64,000 nt of DNA, taken from CAG-791 sp963605745. Its GTDB lineage: Bacteria; Bacillota; Clostridia; Lachnospirales; Lachnospiraceae. The notes under the pieces were generated by a model that saw nothing but the letters and a program-made list of their open reading frames with translations, did no database searches and was not told where the DNA came from. The stretch lies in the NCBI GenBank assembly GCA_963605745.1, contig CAVCWT010000009.1:1-64000 (forward strand), in the 5' to 3' direction. Below, in pieces: positions 42,050 through 50,860 of this stretch. A program made the position numbers and the translations under genes. Every line of letters starts with the position of its first letter. Position 1 is the stretch's first letter.

Positions 42050-43174
42050 ATGAGCAACCTGCACACCCCTTTTCGCTATGATTTCGTCGGCAGCTTTCTG
42101 CGTCCTGAGGAATTAAAACAGGCACGCCGTGCATTCGAAACCGGCACGATTGACGCCGCAGCCTTAAAGGCCGTCGAGGACCGCTGCATTCTGGATCTGA
42201 TCGGTAAACAAAAAAAAGCAGGCTATCACATCATCACCGACGGTGAATTCCGCCGTGCCACCTGGCACCTGGATTTTCTCTGGGGCTTTGACGGCATTGG
42301 ACATGCACCTACCAAAACAGGACTCCCCTTCCATGATGAGGCAGCCATGGTCGACGATACCTTCCTGACAGGAAAGGTTGCCTACAAGGGAACACACCCG
42401 TTCCTTTCTCATTTTCAGTTCGTACAGGAGCAGGAGGATGACAACACAGTAGCTAAACTCACCATCCCGGCTCCCGCACAGTTCCTCGAGCAGTTTGATA
42501 TGCCCTTTGCAAAGGCCAATGTTGCGCAGTTTTATGAGAGTATCTCCGCACTCGAAGCCGATATCGTGAAGGCCTATCTGGACTTCATTGCAGATCTGTA
42601 TGCCATCGGCTGCCGGAATCTCCAGCTCGATGACTGCTCCTGGGGGCTTCTCGTTGATCCTCGCCGCCATGACTTTTTCGGCACAGACGATGCCGGAATC
42701 GATGTCATCCGCGAGCGTTATCTGAATATCAACAATGCCGTTCTGGACAAGGCGCCGAAGGACATGATCATCAATACGCACGTTTGCCGCGGCAATTTCC
42801 ATTCCACCTATGCCGCTACCGGCGGCTATGACGGCATCGCCCGTTACCTCTTCTCCCAGGAGCACGTCAATGCCTACTATCTGGAATATGATTCCGATCG
42901 CTCTGGCGGCTTTGCTCCCTTAAAGGAGATCACCGGCGACAAAAAGGTTGTGCTGGGACTGATTACCACCAAATCCCCGGAGCTCGAGGACAAGGATAAA
43001 ATCATTGCCCGCATCAAGGAGGCTGCCGGCTACATCGATTTAGATCGTCTGTACCTCTCCCCTCAGTGCGGCTTTGCCTCCTGTGAGATTGGCAACAAGC
43101 TCACCGAAGAGGAACAGTGGGCAAAGCTCGCTCTGGTTAAGGAGATTGCAGAAGAAGTCTGGGGCAAGGACTGA
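42050..43174 (+). CDS. MetE-like cobalamin-independent methionine synthase family protein (YxjG/YxjH type)
   Basis: 374-residue protein matching only the C-terminal catalytic barrel of MetE. FRYDFVGSFLRPEELKQAR is the family start, HIITDGEFRRATWHLDFLWGFDG follows, NLQLDDCSWG near residue 197 and INTHVCRGNFHS near 240 hold the zinc His and Cys, and LSPQCGFAS near 342 carries the second Cys. YxjG-like enzymes use S-methyl donors rather than folate in some bacteria; the donor here is unknown. A GGAGG precedes the ATG. The upstream open frame from 41867 is rejected since it crosses the promoter and hairpin. One of very few plus-strand genes. Confidence 0.9.
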   Translation: MSNLHTPFRYDFVGSFLRPEELKQARRAFETGTIDAAALKAVEDRCILDLIGKQKKAGYHIITDGEFRRATWHLDFLWGFDGIGHAPTKTGLPFHDEAAMVDDTFLTGKVAYKGTHPFLSHFQFVQEQEDDNTVAKLTIPAPAQFLEQFDMPFAKANVAQFYESISALEADIVKAYLDFIADLYAIGCRNLQLDDCSWGLLVDPRRHDFFGTDDAGIDVIRERYLNINNAVLDKAPKDMIINTHVCRGNFHSTYAATGGYDGIARYLFSQEHVNAYYLEYDSDRSGGFAPLKEITGDKKVVLGLITTKSPELEDKDKIIARIKEAAGYIDLDRLYLSPQCGFASCEIGNKLTEEEQWAKLALVKEIAEEVWGKD

Positions 43175-43224
43175 GCGGAACAACGGTAGTAACCTGTTAC
43201 ATATACTTTTATAAGAATAAAACA

Positions 43225-43263
43225 GAGCAGAGATTTGGGAACAATTTCCGAAATCTCTGCTCA
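43225..43263 (+). terminator. Intrinsic terminator of the MetE-like gene
   Basis: Arms GAGCAGAGATTT / AAATCTCTGCTC with a short loop, followed by ATTTATCATTT, 50 bases after the stop codon. Confidence 0.75.
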
Positions 43264-43363
43264 TTTATCATTTACGCGCCTGGAAAATTCAGTGTTTCTG
43301 AGACATTTTTCTATCCCACCATTAAAACAGACTTCCGTCAATCATCATAGTGTCCTCGACAAA

Positions 43364-43618
43364 TCAGTCATCCACCTCGATCAGGTCGTGTTCCACACCC
43401 ATTCCCGCATCCAACGCCTCTGCGCCGCGCTGAAGGTGTTTCATGTTGCTCTCTGAGTAAAACGGATCCTTTGAGACTTCGAAAGGGATCCGGCATTCAT
43501 TTCCCAGTTTGACCAGATATAGGTTGATCGCTGTTGCAAGCGGAATGCCCAACTCCTTGCAGGCTCTGGTGGCTCTTTCCTTTACGTCATCCTCTACCCG
43601 AAGACTAATCTGTGTCAT
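43364..43618 (-). CDS. Orphan RelB/DinJ-type antitoxin
   Basis: 84 residues with the ribbon-helix-helix start MTQISLRVEDDVKERATRACKELGIPLATAINLYL, the RelB/DinJ signature, and an acidic tail that would bind a RelE/YafQ-type toxin. GGAGGTGATAG precedes the ATG. Downstream (43270-43363) no toxin gene is present, and upstream is the end of the CRISPR array, so it is either an orphan, a regulator, or a remnant of a lost toxin-antitoxin module. Confidence 0.82.
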   Translation of the reverse strand: MTQISLRVEDDVKERATRACKELGIPLATAINLYLVKLGNECRIPFEVSKDPFYSESNMKHLQRGAEALDAGMGVEHDLIEVDD

Positions 43619-43712
43619 AATCTATCACCTCCACATGTATAGAATAACTTTGTCTCCGATTGCAACCAGTTTGCTCTACATTTACTACATGCGGAACATA
43701 GAATGACCTCCA

Positions 43713-46700
43713 CTGCCGGGCTCATAAGGCTTGTAAAGGCTCTCAAACCTGATAACGGCAAGTTCCTGCACAACGAGTGTTTGGTACCCTTCTGAACTTA
43801 CAAGGCTCTCAAACTTGGATGCTACTCTCGATGCTGTCTCAGCCGTTTGGTACCCTTCTGAACTTACAAGGCTCTCAAACAAGCATCTGGTAGCAAACGT
43901 GTGTCTAAAAGTTTGGTACCCTTCTGAACTTACAAGGCTCTCAAACTTGGATGCTACTCTCGATGCTGTCTCAGCCGTTTGGTACCCTTCTGAACTTACA
44001 AGGCTCTCAAACAAGCATCTGGTAGCAAACGTGTGTCTAAAAGTTTGGTACCCTTCTGAACTTACAAGGCTCTCAAACTTGGATGCTACTCTCGATGCTG
44101 TCTCAGCCGTTTGGTACCCTTCTGAACTTACAAGGCTCTCAAACGCTCCAACGTGGGCGAGATCCGGACGGACAGTTTGGTACCCTTCTGAACTTACAAG
44201 GCTCTCAAACCTATCGGGTTTGGTGCACTCGATGAGCGCCGTTTGGTACCCTTCTGAACTTACAAGGCTCTCAAACTCATGCCGATCGCACGGAAAAATG
44301 ACGAGAGTTTGGTACCCTTCTGAACTTACAAGGCTCTCAAACTGAACAATAAACATAAACATTGTCTGAATTGTTTGGTACCCTTCTGAACTTACAAGGC
44401 TCTCAAACACCTCATGAGAGCGAGTGCCATTGACGGCCGTTTGGTACCCTTCTGAACTTACAAGGCTCTCAAACGCATACCAATCAATGCTGAAGTGTGG
44501 AGCGGTTTGGTACCCTTCTGAACTTACAAGGCTCTCAAACTAACTCATCGATGAGACTAAACGCCGTCTGGTTTGGTACCCTTCTGAACTTACAAGGCTC
44601 TCAAACAGATATGTCTTGCTTTCGCATCGACTGCCGGTTTGGTACCCTTCTGAACTTACAAGGCTCTCAAACTGGTACTGTGCTTCATGAGGTTGGAGAG
44701 TTGTTTGGTACCCTTCTGAACTTACAAGGCTCTCAAACGCATCCTGCACCGCATCATTCAGTTCTTCCGTTTGGTACCCTTCTGAACTTACAAGGCTCTC
44801 AAACGCTCAGTGCTGGGCGGCCAGACTGGTTCAGTTTGGTACCCTTCTGAACTTACAAGGCTCTCAAACCAAGATGCCTTGGAAGCGGAAAGGAAGGATG
44901 TTTGGTACCCTTCTGAACTTACAAGGCTCTCAAACGCTCTGAGTGTCTCCGATGGTAGCCTTGATGTTTGGTACCCTTCTGAACTTACAAGGCTCTCAAA
45001 CTTGTTCAGCGTTTTCCTGATCTGGGTGTAGGTTTGGTACCCTTCTGAACTTACAAGGCTCTCAAACTCTACTGTGCTGCATTCATGGGCGCTTTGTGTT
45101 TGGTACCCTTCTGAACTTACAAGGCTCTCAAACCTGGGTGTTGGTTACAGATGTTACACATATGTTTGGTACCCTTCTGAACTTACAAGGCTCTCAAACG
45201 GTTTAGCACGCCATTGCCAACGGCGATGTGTTTGGTACCCTTCTGAACTTACAAGGCTCTCAAACCAGCGCCTTTTTGATTGCATCGAGCGTCTGTTTGG
45301 TACCCTTCTGAACTTACAAGGCTCTCAAACTACTGGCAGTTGTGCTCCCAGATCTCCAAGGTTTGGTACCCTTCTGAACTTACAAGGCTCTCAAACGAAA
45401 TGCCTGGACTCGCTCTGCAACCAGAGGTTTGGTACCCTTCTGAACTTACAAGGCTCTCAAACCCTTGACTGTCCGTTTCTGATACTCGCGAGGTTTGGTA
45501 CCCTTCTGAACTTACAAGGCTCTCAAACATGCGCGCCTCATTTCTTCAGATACTGCAGGTTTGGTACCCTTCTGAACTTACAAGGCTCTCAAACCCGGTG
45601 CTTTCCCTTGCCGAACATATCTGTGTTTGGTACCCTTCTGAACTTACAAGGCTCTCAAACCCGCTCTCGTCTAGAACAGGCACTACAGATGTTTGGTACC
45701 CTTCTGAACTTACAAGGCTCTCAAACGGCAAGAGCGGCGAGTTCGCTGAGAAGTATGTTTGGTACCCTTCTGAACTTACAAGGCTCTCAAACGCTCATGA
45801 CGGCTGATAGTATACGTTCACGGTTTGGTACCCTTCTGAACTTACAAGGCTCTCAAACTGCAGCATTGGCGGCCTGCCCGATAACATGGTTTGGTACCCT
45901 TCTGAACTTACAAGGCTCTCAAACGGTAAGGACAAGGTGCAGACTACTCCTGCGGTTTGGTACCCTTCTGAACTTACAAGGCTCTCAAACATCTCGTCCA
46001 CGCGGCGCTCCATCACAGCAGTTTGGTACCCTTCTGAACTTACAAGGCTCTCAAACCGGGATTCGTGTCAACTCGGCGTGTCAACTGTTTGGTACCCTTC
46101 TGAACTTACAAGGCTCTCAAACGCGTGGGGAGAGATGCCACCACAGGATCAGTTTGGTACCCTTCTGAACTTACAAGGCTCTCAAACAGCAACTCGTTTT
46201 CCGTGTCGTTCATTTCCGTTTGGTACCCTTCTGAACTTACAAGGCTCTCAAACAGGTGAGCGGGCTTCATCATTTCCAGCCACGTTTGGTACCCTTCTGA
46301 ACTTACAAGGCTCTCAAACTGGAGTCCGCTGTATCCTTCCACGGCTCGGGTTTGGTACCCTTCTGAACTTACAAGGCTCTCAAACGGCCTTCTGGGTGGT
46401 GTTGCTCTGTGTACTGTTTGGTACCCTTCTGAACTTACAAGGCTCTCAAACGGCAGGCCCAGGGGGTGACGAAAAAGTCTGGTTTGGTACCCTTCTGAAC
46501 TTACAAGGCTCTCAAACATCAGCTTACGGACGTCTGCCACCAGCTTGGTTTGGTACCCTTCTGAACTTACAAGGCTCTCAAACCTTGTTCCTTCCAGCTC
46601 TATCCCGTATGCTGTTTGGTACCCTTCTGAACTTACAAGGCTCTCAAACTACGATCCTCCGGCCAGAGGCATTCCCAGAGTTTGGTACCCTTCTGAACTT

Positions 46701-48955
46701 ACAAGGCTCTCAAACCAGCGCATTGGTGATTGCAGCGAGAGTCGTGTTTGGTACCCTTCTGAACTTACAAGGCTCTCAAACTCTTGCTGCGCCCGTACTA
46801 TGCTTATCTGAGTTTGGTACCCTTCTGAACTTACAAGGCTCTCAAACCTTGTCCAGTCAATGTGAACATCGGATCATGTTTGGTACCCTTCTGAACTTAC
46901 AAGGCTCTCAAACCGGGTCGATTCGTTTCGTATTCGCATCTTTGTTTGGTACCCTTCTGAACTTACAAGGCTCTCAAACGAGGATTCAGGAGCCTTTGCA
47001 GACTCCTGCGTTTGGTACCCTTCTGAACTTACAAGGCTCTCAAACAGAAAGGACACAAGCATGACACAAGATGAAGTTTGGTACCCTTCTGAACTTACAA
47101 GGCTCTCAAACCATCGCTTGGCGGCGATGACGAGTCCATTGTTTGGTACCCTTCTGAACTTACAAGGCTCTCAAACTACAAGGCTCCCTGTCAGCNNNNN
47201 NNNNNNNNNNNNNNNNNNNNNNNNNNNNNNNNNNNNNNNNNNNNNNNNNNNNNNNNNNNNNNNNNNNNNNNNNNNNNNNNNNNNNNNNNNNNNNNNNNNN
47301 NNNNNNNNNNNNNNNNNNNNNNNNNNNNNNNNNNNNNNNNNNNNNNNNNNNNNNNNNNNNNNNNNNNNNNNNNNNNNNNNNNNNNNNNNNNNNNNNNNNN
47401 NNNNNNNNNNNNNNNNNNNNNNNNNNNNNNNNNNNNNNNNNNNNNNNNNNNNNNNNNNNNNNNNNNNNNNNNNNNNNNNNNNNNNNNNNNNNNNNNNNNN
47501 NNNNNNNNNNNNNNNNNNNNNNNNNNNNNNNNNNNNNNNNNNNNNNNNNNNNNNNNNNNNNNNNNNNNNNNNNNNNNNNNNNNNNNNNNNNNNNNNNNNN
47601 NNNNNNNNNNNNNNNNNNNNNNNNNNNNNNNNNNNNNNNNNNNNNNNNNNNNNNNNNNNNNNNNNNNNNNNNNNNNNNNNNNNNNNNNNNNNNNNNNNNN
47701 NNNNNNNNNNNNNNTGATCTTGGTCTGGATGTCGTTTGGTACCCTTCTGAACTTACAAGGCTCTCAAACTCTACAATTACGCCAACCACTTCTACCATAG
47801 TTTGGTACCCTTCTGAACTTACAAGGCTCTCAAACAAAGCACTCGGCCGAGATGACGAAATATGCGTTTGGTACCCTTCTGAACTTACAAGGCTCTCAAA
47901 CCAAACGAGGCCGTCCTCGCTTCTGGCTCTTGTTTGGTACCCTTCTGAACTTACAAGGCTCTCAAACCCGCCGATCCGACCTGTCATGGATAACGCCGTT
48001 TGGTACCCTTCTGAACTTACAAGGCTCTCAAACCGATCTCTTGGCCTGCTCGTTACAGATCAGGTTTGGTACCCTTCTGAACTTACAAGGCTCTCAAACG
48101 GGGATCTACGACAAGCCGCTCCCGGAAAAGTTTGGTACCCTTCTGAACTTACAAGGCTCTCAAACTGCCCTCATTGCATTATGAATTGCCTGTTCGTTTG
48201 GTACCCTTCTGAACTTACAAGGCTCTCAAACGCAATACCCTGTCATATCGAATGATCTCTCGTTTGGTACCCTTCTGAACTTACAAGGCTCTCAAACGCC
48301 GCCTCCATACGTTGTCGCGTTGCTACCGTTTGGTACCCTTCTGAACTTACAAGGCTCTCAAACTAGGTGGTTGTCTTTTCTGCGCCAGCCGTAGTTTGGT
48401 ACCCTTCTGAACTTACAAGGCTCTCAAACATGGCCTTACAAGCGCTCTTAAAAAACCCCGTTTGGTACCCTTCTGAACTTACAAGGCTCTCAAACCGTTG
48501 TGCTCATTCGGTCACGCTCTCCGGGTTTGGTACCCTTCTGAACTTACAAGGCTCTCAAACACGCTTCAAAATCAATCGGCGTTAAATAATGTTTGGTACC
48601 CTTCTGAACTTACAAGGCTCTCAAACATGTCCGTCCGGATCTCGCCCACATTAGAGGTTTGGTACCCTTCTGAACTTACAAGGCTCTCAAACTTTCTGTT
48701 ATTATTGTGGTTTTTTCCGCTGTTTGGTACCCTTCTGAACTTACAAGGCTCTCAAACCATCCAGATTGACGATCCCCCAATCCAGCAGTTTGGTACCCTT
48801 CTGAACTTACAAGGCTCTCAAACCGGACTCCTTGATCTCTGCCAGTGTGCAGTGTTTGGTACCCTTCTGAACTTACAAGGCTCTCAAACCGTGACGATCG
48901 TCCCCGGGAACGCGTTGAGGTTTGGTACCCTTCTGAACTTACAAGGCTCTCAAAC
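43713..48955 (-). CRISPR. Type II-A CRISPR array, 36-bp repeats, 29-30-bp spacers
   Basis: In the crRNA sense (minus strand) the repeat starts GTTTGAGAGCCTTG and ends GGGTACCAAAC, 36 bp. I count 52 full repeats from 43779 to 47176 and 19 from 47734 to 48955, plus a degenerate terminal one at 43713-43748 that keeps only GTTTGAGAGCCTT. The masked gap fits 8 further repeats. Most spacers are 30 bp, a few 29. The full repeats looked identical. Spacer-repeat units are duplicated at the old end (43815-44108). The newest spacers are at the 48955 end. Confidence 0.98.
47196..47714. other. Run of N inside the CRISPR array
   Basis: 519 undefined bases. The distance from the repeat at 47141 to that at 47734 is 593, one base short of nine 66-bp units, so the hidden part very probably is eight more repeats with one 29-bp spacer and the run keeps true length. 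Confidence 0.8.
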
Positions 48956-49005
48956 CTCAAATCGAGGTTCTCGCCGAGCCTATATGCACTGGCATGCACC
49001 GAAAA
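48956..49005 (-). promoter_or_regulatory. CRISPR leader with ATTTGAG anchoring sequence
   Basis: The 50 bases between the csn2 stop and the first repeat. The end next to the repeat reads GATTTGAG on the minus strand; ATTTGAG is the leader-anchoring motif known to direct Cas1-Cas2 integration in streptococcal type II-A systems. An array promoter was not clearly seen. Confidence 0.75.
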
Positions 49006-49677
49006 TCAGAAGGATATAACACAGCAATCGCTATCTATAACCGTATATTTTTCCCCTTCCAATGCCTGGCCTTGCTGTGATTCTATCAAAACTATTGACA
49101 CCTTCTGGTAGGACGCTTCACGGTATAGCAACTGCAATTCGTCTGGAGACAATATAGCATGTAACCCCCAAAAGAACACTACCCTAATTCCGCATAAACT
49201 CCCTAATATCTTGACATACTCCACCACTCGTTCCAAAAATGTCTCCGTTTCAACATCCAACCGCACATCCAGCCATTTCAGCAAATCTGCATTTTCAAAC
49301 TCTTCGTTGTATGAAAGTGAATAGGAGGAAGATTCTGATATCAACTCCAGATATTGGAACAACCGCCCTCTTGTCTTTATAAACTCCTCATAGTGTATAT
49401 CCTGCGCAATATCCGTCAGGTAATGCAATAGTTTTGATTTAATTCGCTTCCCATTCAGATCCAATGACCACGGGTCAATCACAAGGTCTGACACTTTTTC
49501 CATCGGTAGAATGTCATTGGAATCAGATAAAATCCACTCTGATTCCCCATTCGATACTGCACAACGCAGTTCCTGAATCAGTCCAGATAAAACAGTTGGG
49601 CTTTCCACCACTAACACCCCGACATTATTCTCCGGTAAATCCAGTTCGATTCCGATTTTCGTATTTACCAGCTTCAT
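49006..49677 (-). CDS. csn2: Csn2 (type II-A adaptation protein)
   Basis: DNA-end-binding ring protein needed for spacer acquisition in type II-A systems. 223 residues; MKLVNTKIGIELDLPENNVGVLVVESPT and the region WILSDSNDILPMEKVSDLVIDPWSLDLNGKRI fit the short Csn2 group. The C-terminal stretch VVFFWGLHAILSPDELQLLYREA is characteristic. Its ATG overlaps the cas2 stop by 4 bases, and its end is 50 bases from the first CRISPR repeat. Confidence 0.9.
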   Translation of the reverse strand: MKLVNTKIGIELDLPENNVGVLVVESPTVLSGLIQELRCAVSNGESEWILSDSNDILPMEKVSDLVIDPWSLDLNGKRIKSKLLHYLTDIAQDIHYEEFIKTRGRLFQYLELISESSSYSLSYNEEFENADLLKWLDVRLDVETETFLERVVEYVKILGSLCGIRVVFFWGLHAILSPDELQLLYREASYQKVSIVLIESQQGQALEGEKYTVIDSDCCVISF

Positions 49678-49994
49678 AGAACCACCAGACGCTCATCTGT
49701 ATTTAAGATTTCCGATTCACTGCTACCAACAATGTACTCCATTTTCCCGTATTGTTTCTCCGTCACCTTCAAAACCTGTACCAGGCCTTCCGGCGGCTTA
49801 TTCTTCTTGACATTTTCAATAATGGCATCGGCCATGGTCGTATTTTGCGCAATTTTCGTATAGACAGATTCCTGAAGCATCAGAAAACCAGCCTTAATCA
49901 GAAATCTGCGAAATTTTGCATATTCTCTTCGTCCCGCCGGCGTGACAATCGGCAGATCAAACATTACCAGGACGCGCATATATCGATAGTTCAT
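49674..49994 (-). CDS. cas2: Cas2 adaptation endonuclease-fold protein
   Basis: Structural partner of Cas1 in the integrase complex. 106 residues; MRVLVMFDLPIVTPAGRREYAKFRRFLIKAG gives the ferredoxin-like fold with the conserved Asp in MFDLP, followed by MLQESVYTKIAQN. It overlaps cas1 by 4 bases and csn2 by 4 bases, so the adaptation genes are translated as one set. Confidence 0.95.
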   Translation of the reverse strand: MNYRYMRVLVMFDLPIVTPAGRREYAKFRRFLIKAGFLMLQESVYTKIAQNTTMADAIIENVKKNKPPEGLVQVLKVTEKQYGKMEYIVGSSESEILNTDERLVVL

Positions 49995-50860
49995 TCCAAT
50001 GTGTAAAAGCGGATCAACGAAACGTCTTTCTCCTCAATGGCATCGAAGATACTTCTGGTATAGATTTTAATCGCATTCGNNNNNNNNNNNNNNNNNNNNN
50101 NNNNNNNNNNNNNNNNNNNNNNNNNNNNNNNNNNNNNNNNNNNNNNNNNNNNNNNNNNNNNNNNNNNNNNNNNNNNNNNNNNNNNNNNNNNNNNNNNNNN
50201 NNNNNNNNNNNNNNNNNNNNNNNNNNNNNNNNNNNNNNNNNNNNNNNNNNNNNNNNNNNNNNNNNNNNNNNNNNNNNNNNNNNNNNNNNNNNNNNNNNNN
50301 NNNNNNNNNNNNNNNNNNNNNNNNNNNNNNNNNNNNNNNNNNNNNNNNNNNNNNNNNNNNNNNNNNNNNNNNNNNNNNNNNNNNNNNNNNNNNNNNNNNN
50401 NNNNNNNNNNNNNNNNNNNNNNNNNNNNNNNNNNNNNNNNNNNNNNNNNNNNNNNNNNNNNNNNNNNNNNNNNNNNNNNNNNNNNNNNNNNNNNNNNNNN
50501 NNNNNNNNNNNNNNNNNNNNNNNNNNNNNNNNNNNNNNNNNNNNNNNNNNNNNNNNNNNNNNNNNNNNNNNNNNNNNNNNNNNNNNNNNNNNNNNNNNNN
50601 NNNNNNNNNNNNNNNNNNNNNNNNNNNNNNNNNNNNNNNNNNNNNNNNTTGCGCTTTTCATCGCAGAAAATCACCTTAATCTTGTGATTGACCAATTCCT
50701 GCAACAGTGCCGCTGTCAACGAAACAGCTGTTGATTCCACCATCAGCGTATGAATCTCACTAAGATGAATCTTGGTCACCGTGTCCCTGCGAATCACCAG
50801 AAATCCCATTTGATAGTCCAACTTCGCACTGCTGGAAATAACAACCGTCCGCCAGCTCAT
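49991..50860 (-). CDS. cas1: Cas1 integrase (interior masked)
   Basis: Integrates spacers into the array. Only the first 70 residues (MSWRTVVISSSAKLDYQ, then LSEIHTLMVESTAVSLT and IKVIFCDEKR) and the last 29 (IFDAIEEKDVSLIRFYTLE) are visible; both match type II Cas1. The N-run between them keeps the frame, and 289 residues is the usual size. The metal-binding Glu, His and Asp residues are hidden, so activity cannot be judged. It overlaps cas9 and cas2 by 4 bases each. Confidence 0.9.
   Translation of the reverse strand: MSWRTVVISSSAKLDYQMGFLVIRRDTVTKIHLSEIHTLMVESTAVSLTAALLQELVNHKIKVIFCDEKRXXXXXXXXXXXXXXXXXXXXXXXXXXXXXXXXXXXXXXXXXXXXXXXXXXXXXXXXXXXXXXXXXXXXXXXXXXXXXXXXXXXXXXXXXXXXXXXXXXXXXXXXXXXXXXXXXXXXXXXXXXXXXXXXXXXXXXXXXXXXXXXXXXXXXXXXXXXXXXXXXXXXXXXXXXXXXXXXXXXXXXXXXXXXXXXNAIKIYTRSIFDAIEEKDVSLIRFYTLE
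50080..50648. other. Run of N inside cas1
   Basis: 569 undefined bases. The frame is continuous across it and the total gene length is normal for Cas1, so it is probably masked sequence of correct length. Confidence 0.8.

Noticed and set aside
43270..43363. Truncated toxin gene downstream of the RelB antitoxin
   Set aside because: The short gap holds no frame resembling RelE or YafQ.
43685..48999. Long open frames on both strands across the CRISPR array, with repeated FESLVSSEGYQT and VWYPSELTRLSN peptides
   Set aside because: The 66-bp repeat-spacer unit is 22 codons, so any stop-free repeat frame stays open. They are array artefacts, not repeat proteins.
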